Assembly (NCBI GenBank): GCA_964247755.1
Contig: CAXTVX010000008.1
Location: forward strand, 1-64,000
Length of the DNA stretch: 64,000 nt
Origin: Lichenicola sp964247755
Lineage (GTDB): Bacteria > Pseudomonadota > Alphaproteobacteria > Acetobacterales > Acetobacteraceae
Reading direction: 5' to 3'
In this document: one piece after another, positions 8,133 to 18,688 of the stretch
Layout of the letters: every line of letters starts with the position of its first letter
Numbering within the stretch: the first letter of the stretch is position 1
Notes under the pieces: generated by a model
Databases searched by the model: none
What the model was told of the DNA's origin: nothing
Seen by the model: only the letters and a program-made list of their open reading frames with translations
Position numbers and translations under genes: made by a program

Positions 8133-10508
8133 CTATGATCCGCGGGAACGGGCGCCTGCGTGGCGGTGGACGAGGTCGACGAGGCGGTCGAAGATCGCCG
8201 GACGCGACACGACGAAGTTGCCGCGTCCGTCCACGCCGCCCGCATCGCGGTCCGGGGTGCAGTCCCGCACCTCGTCGGTGCGGTTGAACAGCATCTCCGA
8301 GCTGCCTTCGAGTGCGGCCGGCGCGTCGTAGATGTGCAGGTCGGCGCGATGCTCTAGGTTCCACCGGCTCGACAGCACCAGGCCGGGGGTGTTGCAGATC
8401 CAGCGGTACTTCGCGAGTGCTGCGCCGAGCGGGGCGATGAAGCAGTCGGCGCGCGCGCACCAGACCACGCTGCACAGCGCCGAGCGGTTGACGAGGTCGA
8501 CCACGGGCACTCCGGCCTCGCGGCCTGCCGCGACGATCGCGGACGCCAGCGCGAACTCCTGTGCCAGGTCGCCGGCGGCCTCGACATCGCGGATGGCGGC
8601 GCCGCGGTCGTGCTGGTCGTTCAGCCCATCCAGCACCACGGTACAGCCCGGCACGGTGCGGCCGAGATGGCGGAGAAGGTCGGCGGCAAAGTCGGCGAAG
8701 TCGTCCAGGGTGCGGTTGCCGACCCGCAATCCGAACAGGATCACCGGGCCCGCCGCCCGCGCCGCGTCGGCGGCGGCGCAGTCGTCCCGGAGCGAAAGCG
8801 TGGCGTTGCCGGCCGCCACCACCGCCGGGCCGAGCTCGGCCGGGATGCTGATGGCGTTGTAGCGGATCACGCGCTGGCCGGACCGGTAGAAGGCGGGGAT
8901 GTGGGCGTCGAAGCCGTGCTCGTGCCGGGTGATGCGGCCGTCGAGTGCCGGGAAGATCCGCTCCTCCGGACCGAAGAAGGCCTGGATGACGAAGCTGCTG
9001 AACATCTGCAGCTGCGGCAGGCGGCCTTGCCCGGCGTGCCGAAGCAGGAAAGCGAGCCCGGCCAGGTCCTGCCAGACGTAGTGGCCGATATGGATCGCGC
9101 AGGCACCGAAGAAGTGCTGCACCATCGGATCGGGCGGCAGCCGGGCGCCGGTCCCGAGTGCTGCGCGATGGGCCAGGAAGTGCCCGAGCAGGGCAGTCCG
9201 TCCCCTGGCGAGATGCCCGCAGGCGGCGGCGAGGTCGGGCGTGCGCGCCACCAGCAAGTCGGCAGTGGGGAAGTAGAGCGCGTGGTTGTAGAAATACGTG
9301 CCGGTGCAGACGACGTGGAATACCAGGCCGCTCTCCGCGTGCCGGAACCGGTAGGCGAAGCAGTTCTGGTCGAGCAGGAACGCGAAGCCGTCGCTCTCCA
9401 CCGGGGTGCCGCCGGCAGGCGACGGCCAGACCATCCGGCCGTCGCGCAGCAGCCGGTCCATCTCGGCGTGGAGGCTGTGCCCCAGGGCACGGGCCACCGC
9501 TTCCGTGTCCAGCGCGAGCAGGCCATGCGCGGCCGGGACCACGTAGGCCAGCCCCGGCGGCGGCGGCACGTCGAGGGTCCAGACCCGGGTGTCGACGGGA
9601 TGGCCGGCTTGCTCCAGATGCAGCGACACCAGTGAGACCAGGTCCGCCGAGGGCAGCCGCGTCACCCCGTCCTCCGGCAGCCGCACGTCCGGCATCCCGA
9701 GCGCCAGGCCGGTCCAGAGCGCCGACAGCAGCGGGTCGGCCAGGCGTGCCAGGTGGCGCTGCCAGTGCATCGGCAGCAGGGAGGTGGCGTGGCTTACCAG
9801 GCGCCCATCCAGGTCGATGAACCAGGTGGCCTCGTGCCCGTCCCGGTGACGCAGGATCACCGCCAGGAGCGGCGTGAAGGCCGTCTCGACCGAGGCGATC
9901 GCCCAGCCGGGAAGCAGCTCGGCGAGCGCCTCCCCGGCGACCAGCGGCACCATCTCGCCGGGGTTGCCGATCAGGCTGCCGTTGGTGTCGGGAACCGGGG
10001 CGAACCGGAGCGGCGGCGGGTCCTCGAGGCTGTGCCGCAGCAGGAGCGGGTCGGGCAGGATCAGGACCAGCGGATCGGCCTCGAGCAGGGCGTCGAGCTC
10101 GCGCTGCACCGTGGCGGGGAGAGCGAGCCAGGCGCGCACCGCATCCGGCACCGTGACCCGGATCCGCCGGCCCGGCGCATGGCGCAGCCACAGCCCGATC
10201 CCCTCCAGGCGGCCGGCGAACAGGAGGCGCTCGCGCTCGGGACGGGTATGCGGCGGCGTGCACAGCCGGCCATTGTTCTCCACGTGCCAGCAGGCGACGC
10301 TGCCGTCCTCGTGACGCAGCACCAGCACCCAGACCGGATCGAGCAGGGTGAACAGCGTTTCCGCCTGCCAGCCCGGGTTGAAGCTGCGGACCGGGTCGGT
10401 GCCGCTCGTCAGCAGGATCGGCGCCCGGCCCGGGATGCGCAGGTGCATCCCGTCGGCCTGGTGCTGGATCGGGTGGTCGACGAGGAAAGGCAGGGTGTCC
10501 AGCGTCAA
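8133..10508 (-). CDS. Large protein of unknown function with glycosyltransferase-like C-terminus
   Basis: A 791-residue protein without signal or membrane segments. The N-terminal ~300 residues contain two related units: one around SFNPGWQAETLF ... VLVLRHEDGSVACW, the other around LLPGWAIASVET ... AVILRHRDGHEATW, suggesting an internal duplication. The C-terminal ~250 residues alternate strand and helix (PVILFGLRVGNRTL, CTVVLDGLND, VPVVDLVNR) and end in FIAPLGAALAKYRWICNTPG, resembling the nucleotide-sugar half of GT-B transferases such as GT61. That assignment is weak. The gene precedes the secreted beta-helix gene on the same strand. Confidence 0.6.
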   Translation of the reverse strand: MTLDTLPFLVDHPIQHQADGMHLRIPGRAPILLTSGTDPVRSFNPGWQAETLFTLLDPVWVLVLRHEDGSVACWHVENNGRLCTPPHTRPERERLLFAGRLEGIGLWLRHAPGRRIRVTVPDAVRAWLALPATVQRELDALLEADPLVLILPDPLLLRHSLEDPPPLRFAPVPDTNGSLIGNPGEMVPLVAGEALAELLPGWAIASVETAFTPLLAVILRHRDGHEATWFIDLDGRLVSHATSLLPMHWQRHLARLADPLLSALWTGLALGMPDVRLPEDGVTRLPSADLVSLVSLHLEQAGHPVDTRVWTLDVPPPPGLAYVVPAAHGLLALDTEAVARALGHSLHAEMDRLLRDGRMVWPSPAGGTPVESDGFAFLLDQNCFAYRFRHAESGLVFHVVCTGTYFYNHALYFPTADLLVARTPDLAAACGHLARGRTALLGHFLAHRAALGTGARLPPDPMVQHFFGACAIHIGHYVWQDLAGLAFLLRHAGQGRLPQLQMFSSFVIQAFFGPEERIFPALDGRITRHEHGFDAHIPAFYRSGQRVIRYNAISIPAELGPAVVAAGNATLSLRDDCAAADAARAAGPVILFGLRVGNRTLDDFADFAADLLRHLGRTVPGCTVVLDGLNDQHDRGAAIRDVEAAGDLAQEFALASAIVAAGREAGVPVVDLVNRSALCSVVWCARADCFIAPLGAALAKYRWICNTPGLVLSSRWNLEHRADLHIYDAPAALEGSSEMLFNRTDEVRDCTPDRDAGGVDGRGNFVVSRPAIFDRLVDLVHRHAGARSRGS

Positions 10509-10655
10509 AACCCTTCGCGTCCACCCGACCAGGCGTTGCCGCGGTCAGACTGGCATGGAGGCAGGGCTGCCCACAACATGAGCCCCGGCCGCCGGCCGGT
10601 CCGGAACGCCGTGACGGAGAACGGGGTTACCCTCCCGTGCGGTAAGGCGGGGATC

Positions 10656-11630
10656 ATGGGTGTGACATTGGACGTCCTCGATCGGCTCCTGGCAGCCTTG
10701 TCGGTCCGGCTGCACGCGTTCTCCGTGTGCGCGCTGCAGAAACACTGGCGTCTCGAGTTCCCTGGCTTCGAGGCGATCACGGTGCACTACGTCCTGGACG
10801 GCGCCGGGGCCCTGAGCGTCGGCAGCGGACCGTGGCTGCCTTTCGCTTCGGGAAGCATCCTGGTGGTGCCGCCGCGCCAGGCGCACCAGGTGGGCGGAAC
10901 CGGACCGGTCGCGGGGTCGGTGCGGGCCGAGGACCGCTGCTCGTTGCTGGGCGACGGACTGGTCACGTTCACCGCCGGGGACGGGAGCCGCGACGTCCTG
11001 CTGCTGTGCGGGACGATCTCGGCCTCCTATGCGTCGGCGCTCGGGCTGTTCGACCTGTTGCGGGAACCCCTGGTCAAGGCGGTGTCGACCGATCCCGTCA
11101 CCGGCCAGGCCTTCGCGCTCATGCGCGCCGAGCTGGCGCGGCCGGGCCTGGGCACGCAGGCGATGACGGAGCTGCTGATGAAGCAGTGCCTCGTGGCCCT
11201 GCTGCGCCGACATCTGGAGGAGGGTGCAGGCAACGGGCTGGCCGCGGCGCTGCACCATCCGCGCCTCGCGCGTGCGGTGCTGGCCGTGCTGGAGGACCCG
11301 GCCGGGCGGCACAGCGTGGCGAGCCTCGCGGCGGCGGTCGGGATGAGCCGGGCGTCATTCGCCGACCACTTCTCGCGGGCATTTCCCTACGGGCCGATGG
11401 ACTTCGTCCAGACGGTGCGCCTCCGGACGGCGGCACGCCTGCTGGCGACGACGAGGCTTCCCGTCAAGGTGATCGCGCAGGGCGTCGGTTATGGCGGTCC
11501 GGCCGCGCTGGCACGGGCGTTCCGGCTGTCCTACGGCATCGATCCGGTCGGCTATCGCCGGGCGGGTGTCGACGACCCGCGCGAGCCAGGCAGCCTGGAC
11601 AAGGTGATGGAGGCCGGACGTCCAGATTGA
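10656..11630 (+). CDS. AraC-family transcriptional regulator
   Basis: A 324-residue regulator with an N-terminal cupin-like sensor region (about residues 20-130, with VPPRQAHQVGG) followed by an AraC N-associated linker and a C-terminal double helix-turn-helix (about 205-305). The HTH is seen as HSVASLAAAVGMSRASFADHF and LPVKVIAQGVGYGGPAALARA. The cupin_6-type layout is that of regulators that often control an adjacent enzyme gene. It is followed on the same strand, after 120 bases, by the catalase-like gene, which is its likely target. The start at 10656 (MGVTLDVL) fits the sensor domain. Confidence 0.88.
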   Translation: MGVTLDVLDRLLAALSVRLHAFSVCALQKHWRLEFPGFEAITVHYVLDGAGALSVGSGPWLPFASGSILVVPPRQAHQVGGTGPVAGSVRAEDRCSLLGDGLVTFTAGDGSRDVLLLCGTISASYASALGLFDLLREPLVKAVSTDPVTGQAFALMRAELARPGLGTQAMTELLMKQCLVALLRRHLEEGAGNGLAAALHHPRLARAVLAVLEDPAGRHSVASLAAAVGMSRASFADHFSRAFPYGPMDFVQTVRLRTAARLLATTRLPVKVIAQGVGYGGPAALARAFRLSYGIDPVGYRRAGVDDPREPGSLDKVMEAGRPD

Positions 11631-11750
11631 GCCGCCGATCGTCCAGATCCGGCGCGACCGAGGCAAAGGAGACCGGGCTCCAGGCGTTGGCAGCGCCATG
11701 CCGGGGATTGGTCCACGGCGCCACGCTTCCGCTTCCCGATCGGAGTCGAC

Positions 11751-12842
11751 ATGTCGGCCACCCAATTCGTCACCTCGCCGCTGCGTTTCGCCCCGTCGAT
11801 GGAAACTCCCGACGCGAACGAGGCGGAAACCAACCAGGGATTGATCGACGCACTGAACAGGATCAGCCAGACTACGTTCGAGCATTCCGGCCACGCCATC
11901 CGCTCGGTGCACGCCAAGGCGCACGGCGTGGTGCACGGAACGTTCGAGGTGCTGGACCGCCTGCCGCCGGAATACGCGCAAGGGCTGTTCGCCAGGCCGG
12001 CCAGTCATCGCGCCGCGTTGCGCTTCTCCACCCTTCCCGGCGACATCCTGGACGACAGCGTGTCCACGCCGCGCGGCCTGGCGGTGAAGGTGGTCGGTGT
12101 CGAAGGCGCCCGCCTGCCGGGCAGCGAAGCCGACTCCACCCAGGACTTCATCATGGTCAACGCGCCGGCGTTCGCTGCGCCGAATGCGGCCAAGTTCCTC
12201 GGCAACCTCAAGATGATGGCCGCCACCACCGATAAGGCGGAAGGGCTGAAGAAGGCGGTCTCGGCGGTCAACCGGACCGCCGAGAGCGTGCTGGAAGCGT
12301 TCGGCGGCAAGAGCGCGACGCTGACCACCATGGGCGGCCAGAAGCAGACCCACATCCTGGGCGAGACCTTCTACTCGCAGGTGCCGATCCTGTACGGGGA
12401 CTACGTCGCCAAGTTCAGCGCGACGCCGGTGTTCGACCTGTCGCTGCTCACCGGGGCTCCGATCGATACCAGCGATCCAGACGCCCTGCGTACGGCGGTA
12501 TCGCAGTACTTCGCCAGCCACGGCGGCGAATGGAACTTCTGCGTGCAGCTCTGCACCGATCTCGACACCATGCCGATCGAGGACGCCAGCGTGATCTGGC
12601 CGGAGGACAGGAGTCCGTACGTGCCGGTGGCGCGGCTGACCGTGGCACCGCAGGACTCGTGGAGCGCCGATGGCGTGGCGGCGATCGACGAGGGCACCGC
12701 GTTCAGTCCCTGGCACGGGCTTGCCGCGCATCGTCCGCTCGGCTCGGTGATGCGGGCGCGGAACACGACCTATACCAGTTCGGTCAGGTTCCGCTCCGAA
12801 CACAACGGCTGCCCGATCCACGAGCCGAAGGCGGGCGGCTAG
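11751..12842 (+). CDS. Catalase-family haem protein (small, SrpA-like)
   Basis: A 363-residue protein of the catalase-like fold, shorter than monofunctional catalases (about 480+). The distal side is seen in SVHAKAHGVVHGTFE (residues ~52-66, distal His), and substrate-channel residues follow in LRFSTLPGD. The proximal haem ligand fits the R-x-x-x-Y pattern in MRARNTTYTSS near the C-terminus. It lacks the catalase C-terminal flavodoxin-like domain. Such short forms work as haem peroxidases or lipid-hydroperoxide enzymes rather than efficient catalases; the reaction here is not settled. No signal peptide. It is likely controlled by the upstream AraC regulator. Confidence 0.85.
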   Translation: MSATQFVTSPLRFAPSMETPDANEAETNQGLIDALNRISQTTFEHSGHAIRSVHAKAHGVVHGTFEVLDRLPPEYAQGLFARPASHRAALRFSTLPGDILDDSVSTPRGLAVKVVGVEGARLPGSEADSTQDFIMVNAPAFAAPNAAKFLGNLKMMAATTDKAEGLKKAVSAVNRTAESVLEAFGGKSATLTTMGGQKQTHILGETFYSQVPILYGDYVAKFSATPVFDLSLLTGAPIDTSDPDALRTAVSQYFASHGGEWNFCVQLCTDLDTMPIEDASVIWPEDRSPYVPVARLTVAPQDSWSADGVAAIDEGTAFSPWHGLAAHRPLGSVMRARNTTYTSSVRFRSEHNGCPIHEPKAGG

Positions 12843-12852
12843 CTTCGCCGCG

Positions 12853-14718
<1,866 letters not shown>

Positions 14719-14866
14719 GGGTGACTCCGCAGCCACGTGGCGCCGGCAGCGGCCGGGGCGCCATGGCGTCCCGACCTCGCCCGCGGCGTCGCGTCCATCG
14801 GCATCGAAAACCCTGTGCCCATCTCCGGGATGACCCTGCGTCGCAAGATCCGGTCGGTCCTGACCG

Positions 14867-16276
14867 TCAGATCGCGGCCTCGGCGAAGATCCGCGTCACG
14901 TTGCCGTTCCACGCGCCAGCATAGCGCGAAAGCCAGTGTTCGGCCTGGGTCGGCGCGCCGGCGACGATCGGCAGCAGCGGATCGAGGTGGCGCCGCTCGT
15001 CGCGGCCCCGGTCGTCGTGCAGGGCGCGCGCGGCGAGGCCGCCCTCGGCGATCGACACCAGGCGCGCGGCGAGGGAGCGTACGGTGCCCGCCGGGGCGCC
15101 ATCCGGCCACGGGGCGTCGAGGCCCTGCACCGGCACGGCGGCGCGCAACGCCGCGTAGGCCGCCCACGGCTGCTCGCGCACCAGCGCGTCCGCGGCCGCC
15201 AGTGCCGCGTCGTCGTAGAGCAGCCCGGTCCAGAACGCCGACTGCGCCAGCATCATCGGGATCGAGCCGGCGTCCGAGCCGCGCATCTCCAGGAAGCGCT
15301 TGATCCGCACGTCGGTGAACACGGTGGTGAGGTGGTCGTCGAAGTCGCCGAGCGTCGGGCGCAGGTGCTCGAGCCCGGGCTGGCGGTTGCCCATCCAGGC
15401 GCGGAACGAGCCGCCTGCCACGTCGATCATCGCGCCGTCGCGGTTGACGAAGTACATCGGCACGTCGAGCGCCCACTCGACGTAGCGGCCGAAGCCGAAG
15501 CCTGGCTCGAAGAAGGAGGGCGGCATGCCGCTGCGGGCGTTGTCGGTGTCGGTCCAGACCCGGGCGCGGGTGGACAGGAGCCCGTTCGGGCGGCCCTCCT
15601 CGAACGGCGAGTTGGCGAACAGGGCGGTCGCCACCGGCTGCAGCGCCAGCGACACGCGCAGCTTGGCGGCCATGTCGGCTTCCGAGCCGTAGTCGAGGTT
15701 CACCTGCACGGTGCAGGTGCGCAGCATCATGTCCAGGCCGTACCGGCCGACCAGCGGCATGTAGCGGCGCATGATGGCGTAGCGGCTCTTCGGCATGAAC
15801 GGCATGTCGGCGCGGGTCGCGACCGGGTGGTAGCCGAGCGGGGCGAAGCCGAGCCCGAGCGCGTCCGCATGCGGACGGAGGCCCGCGGCATGGGCCAGCA
15901 GCTCGGCCTCGGTGTCGTGCAGGGTAGCCAGCGGTGCCCCGGACAGCTCGAACTGGCCAGCCGGCTCCAGCGACAGCGAGCCGCCCTTGTTCGGCCCCTG
16001 CCCCTTCAGCCCGATCAGGTGGCCGGCATCGGTGATCGGCTCCCAGGAGGCGGGATCGGCGGCGTAGGCGGCGAGCAGGTCGGCGATGCCGCGCGGCTGG
16101 TAGGCCGGCGCCGACCACGCGGCACCGCCCGCGGCATCCGGCCAGCGGAAGCCGAACTTCTCGTGCTCGGTGCCGATCCGCCAGGCCGCGCGCGGCTTGG
16201 CGCCGGCCGCGAGATGCGCCGCGAGCTGGTCCACCGACTCGATCGGGGTGTCGTCTTGGTCGCCGGGGTTAGACAT
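14867..16276 (-). CDS. gshA: Glutamate-cysteine ligase
   Basis: A 469-residue enzyme of the plant/alphaproteobacterial type of gamma-glutamylcysteine synthetase, the first step of glutathione synthesis. Recognisable blocks include WRIGTEHEKFGF (residues ~37-48, ATP/Mg site), NKGGSLSLEPAGQFELSG, the TCTVQVNLDY substrate block and the GNRQPGLEHLRPTLGDFDDH region. Length fits the family. The start at 16276 (MSNPGDQDD) is a normal distance before the first domain. The cpdB-like gene follows 148 bases downstream on the same strand. Confidence 0.93.
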   Translation of the reverse strand: MSNPGDQDDTPIESVDQLAAHLAAGAKPRAAWRIGTEHEKFGFRWPDAAGGAAWSAPAYQPRGIADLLAAYAADPASWEPITDAGHLIGLKGQGPNKGGSLSLEPAGQFELSGAPLATLHDTEAELLAHAAGLRPHADALGLGFAPLGYHPVATRADMPFMPKSRYAIMRRYMPLVGRYGLDMMLRTCTVQVNLDYGSEADMAAKLRVSLALQPVATALFANSPFEEGRPNGLLSTRARVWTDTDNARSGMPPSFFEPGFGFGRYVEWALDVPMYFVNRDGAMIDVAGGSFRAWMGNRQPGLEHLRPTLGDFDDHLTTVFTDVRIKRFLEMRGSDAGSIPMMLAQSAFWTGLLYDDAALAAADALVREQPWAAYAALRAAVPVQGLDAPWPDGAPAGTVRSLAARLVSIAEGGLAARALHDDRGRDERRHLDPLLPIVAGAPTQAEHWLSRYAGAWNGNVTRIFAEAAI

Positions 16277-16380
16277 CGAGGGCGCACGCATTCCTGGGAG
16301 GATGGAAACCGTTCGGGACGGGCCGCCGGTTGTCCGGCAGTGTCTATGGCGCTGCCGCCGGCTTGGGGCAACCTCGCGGG

Positions 16381-17145
16381 TCAGCCGGCGAGCGCTGCCA
16401 GCCCGGCCAGGGCGGCGGTCTCGGCGCGCAGGATCAGCGGCCCCAGGGTGGCAGCGACCACGAACGGGCGGCTGCGCAGCAGGGCCCGCTCGGCGGGGGA
16501 GAAGCCGCCTTCGGGCCCGACCAGCAGACCGGGCTGGAGGTCGGGCGTCCTGGGAGTGCGGGTGCGCCAGGCGGCGAGGCTGCCGGCCCCGTCCTCCGGC
16601 GTTGCGCGCTCCAGTGCCACCAGCAGCGGCCGGTCGGTGTTCCAGGCGCCGAGCAGCTCGGGCAGCCGGACCGGATCCGCGATCGCCGGCACGCTCAGCC
16701 GCTCACATTGTTCCGCTGCCTCTGTCGCGATCGCGGTCCAGCGCCCGGCGTTGATCCGGGCGGAGATCGTGCGCTCGGTGATGACCGGGTGCAGCGCCTC
16801 GGCGCCGAGCTCGGTTGCCATGCGCACCACGAGGTCGGTGGCGTCGCGCTTGAGCGGCGCGAACAGAAGGGTCGGTCCGGGCTCGGGCGCCGGCGGGCGC
16901 AGAAGCTGCCGGAGGCGGAACCGGCCGCGCTCCTTGCGCAGCGACTCGACCGTGGCGGTCCACTCGCCGTCCCGGGCGTTGAACAGACGCACCCCGTCGC
17001 CCGGCTGGCGGCGCAGCACGGCGCCGAGGTAGTGCGCCTGACCCTCCGTCATCGGCAGGAGGAGGTCGGCGGACAGGGGTTCGGCGTGAAGTCTGGGCAG
17101 GTCCTGCACCGGAGCGCTCCGTTGACCGGGGGGTGGACCGGCCAT
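16381..17145 (-). CDS. rsmE: 16S rRNA (uracil1498-N3)-methyltransferase RsmE
   Basis: A SPOUT-class methyltransferase that methylates U1498 of 16S rRNA using S-adenosylmethionine. It has the N-terminal PUA-like part (RLHAEPLSADLL ... GDGVRLFNARDGEW) and the C-terminal knotted part with LLVGPEGGFSPAER and ATLGPLILRAETA, which form the SAM site. I give the longest frame to the ATG at 17145, but a GTG at 17109 (VQDLPRLHAEPL) has ggag about 8 bases upstream and matches usual RsmE N-termini, so it is the likelier start. It is divergent from ubiA. Confidence 0.92.
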   Translation of the reverse strand: MAGPPPGQRSAPVQDLPRLHAEPLSADLLLPMTEGQAHYLGAVLRRQPGDGVRLFNARDGEWTATVESLRKERGRFRLRQLLRPPAPEPGPTLLFAPLKRDATDLVVRMATELGAEALHPVITERTISARINAGRWTAIATEAAEQCERLSVPAIADPVRLPELLGAWNTDRPLLVALERATPEDGAGSLAAWRTRTPRTPDLQPGLLVGPEGGFSPAERALLRSRPFVVAATLGPLILRAETAALAGLAALAG

Positions 17146-17156
17146 AGCAGGAGTTC

Positions 17157-18059
17157 ATGGCCCATACCGACATCGTCGCCACCGGCTGGATCCGGCATCT
17201 GCCTGCAAGGTGGCGGCCCTATGCGCTGCTGGCGCGGCTGGACCGGCCGATCGGCACCTGGCTGCTGTTCCTGCCGGGGGCGTGGGGCATCCTGCTGCCG
17301 GGCGGCGTGGCGATGGGACAGCGGTTGCGGCTGCTGGCGCTGTTTGCGGTCGGCAGCGTGGTGATGCGGTCGGCCGGCTGCGTGGTCAACGACATGTGGG
17401 ACCGCGACCTGGACCGGCAGGTGGCGCGCACGCGCGGCCGGCCGCTGGCGTCCGGCGCGCTCCGTATGCGGCAGGCGGCATGGTTCCTGGGCTTGCTGCT
17501 GCTGCTCGGGCTCGGGGTGCTGTTGTCGCTGAACCGGCTGTGCTGGGCGTTGGGGGCGGGCTCGCTGGTGCTGGTGGGGCTGTATCCGTTGGCGAAGCGG
17601 GTGACGTGGTGGCCGCAGCTGGTGATGGGGTTCACCTTCGGCTTCGGGGCGCCAATGGGTTACGCGGCGGCGACCGGGCGGATCGACGGGATTGCGCTAT
17701 CACTTTATGCAAGCGCGATCCTGTGGGACCTCGGTTTCGACACCGTATACGGGTTCCAGGACATGGAGGACGACGCGCTGGTGGGGGTGAAGTCGACCTC
17801 CCGGCTGGTGGCGGCGCGGCCGCGGCGGTTCGTCGGCGGCTGCTACGCGCTGATGCTGGCAGCGCTGGCGTTGGCGGGAGGGCTGGCCGGGGTCGGGCGC
17901 TGGTTCTGGCCAGCGTTGCTTCTGCCGGCCGGGCTGCTCGCGATGCAGGTGCGGGCGCTGGAGATCGGTGAGCCGGCGATCTGCCTGCGGCTGTTCCGAG
18001 GCAACCGCGAGGTGGGGCTGGCGGTGGCGGTGGCGCTGCTGGCGGGGCGGTGGCGATGA
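17157..18059 (+). CDS. ubiA: 4-hydroxybenzoate polyprenyltransferase
   Basis: A 300-residue membrane prenyltransferase that attaches the polyprenyl tail to 4-hydroxybenzoate in ubiquinone synthesis. The first Asp-rich motif is N78-D-M-W-D-R-D-L-D and the second is YGFQDMEDD at about residue 195; both bind the Mg-diphosphate. About eight or nine hydrophobic helices are evident. The start has aggag immediately upstream. It is divergent from rsmE, and the flavin protein at 18111 follows 51 bases later. The adjacent PYP operon also handles a 4-hydroxyphenyl acid (p-coumarate), but I see no proof of a link. Confidence 0.93.
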   Translation: MAHTDIVATGWIRHLPARWRPYALLARLDRPIGTWLLFLPGAWGILLPGGVAMGQRLRLLALFAVGSVVMRSAGCVVNDMWDRDLDRQVARTRGRPLASGALRMRQAAWFLGLLLLLGLGVLLSLNRLCWALGAGSLVLVGLYPLAKRVTWWPQLVMGFTFGFGAPMGYAAATGRIDGIALSLYASAILWDLGFDTVYGFQDMEDDALVGVKSTSRLVAARPRRFVGGCYALMLAALALAGGLAGVGRWFWPALLLPAGLLAMQVRALEIGEPAICLRLFRGNREVGLAVAVALLAGRWR

Positions 18060-18110
18060 GGCGTCGCGGTCGGAGGCAACCGGGGCACCGGAAGGCGACT
18101 TGAGCATCAC

Positions 18111-18680
18111 ATGGAAGACTCGGCCTTGTCGTTCGTCGGAAACGCGCTGGCGGCGCTGCAGCACGCGCTGCATGAGCGTGGATCGGAGCTGCGCAACGTA
18201 CAGCTGGCGACGCTGTCGCCGGACGGACGGCCCGGGCTTCGCACCGTGGTGCTGCGCGGCTTCGAGCGGGGGTCGGCCTGCCTGGAGATGCACACCGACG
18301 CGCGGGCGGGCAAGGCGCGCGACGTGGCCGGCGACGGGAGGGTCAGCGTGCTGGCGTGGTCGGCGGACGAGCAGCTGCAACTGCGCTTCGACGGCACCGC
18401 CCGGCTGCACCGGGACGACGAGGTCGCGCGCGAGCGCTGGGACGCGCTGTCGCCCAACGGGCGGAATGCATACGGGCTGCGCAGCGATCCGGGCCGGCGG
18501 ATCGAGGATCCGGAGGACCGGACGCACCTGCCCGAAGACGAGCAGTTCCGGTGCTTCGCGGTGATCCTGGTGTCGCCGGACAGCGTCGACGTGCTGCGGC
18601 TCGGGCCGGAGGGCGCGCAGACGCGGGCCGCCGGCCGCTTCGACGGGTCCGGCCTGTCGGCAGAATGGATCGGGGCGTAA
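18111..18680 (+). CDS. Pyridoxamine 5'-phosphate oxidase-like FMN-binding protein
   Basis: A 189-residue protein of the PNPOx-like split-barrel fold. It shows the N-terminal barrel (VQLATLSPDGRPGLRTVVLRGF, residues ~29-50), the HTDARAGKARDV phosphate-binding loop, and the W-x-ALSP region of the alr4036/Pyridoxamine oxidase 2 subgroup. These bind FMN; true PdxH activity is not certain because the C-terminal dimerisation domain of PdxH is divergent or missing. It converges on the p-coumarate:CoA ligase gene with an 8-base gap. Confidence 0.8.
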   Translation: MEDSALSFVGNALAALQHALHERGSELRNVQLATLSPDGRPGLRTVVLRGFERGSACLEMHTDARAGKARDVAGDGRVSVLAWSADEQLQLRFDGTARLHRDDEVARERWDALSPNGRNAYGLRSDPGRRIEDPEDRTHLPEDEQFRCFAVILVSPDSVDVLRLGPEGAQTRAAGRFDGSGLSAEWIGA

Positions 18681-18688
18681 GGGCAGGG

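Noticed and set aside
4327..10524. A single open frame of about 2065 codons on the minus strand
   Set aside because: Only its last 81 residues are protein-like; the rest is Arg/Pro/Ala-rich and runs out of frame through the clear genes at 4737, 5781 and 8133. It is a high-GC shadow.
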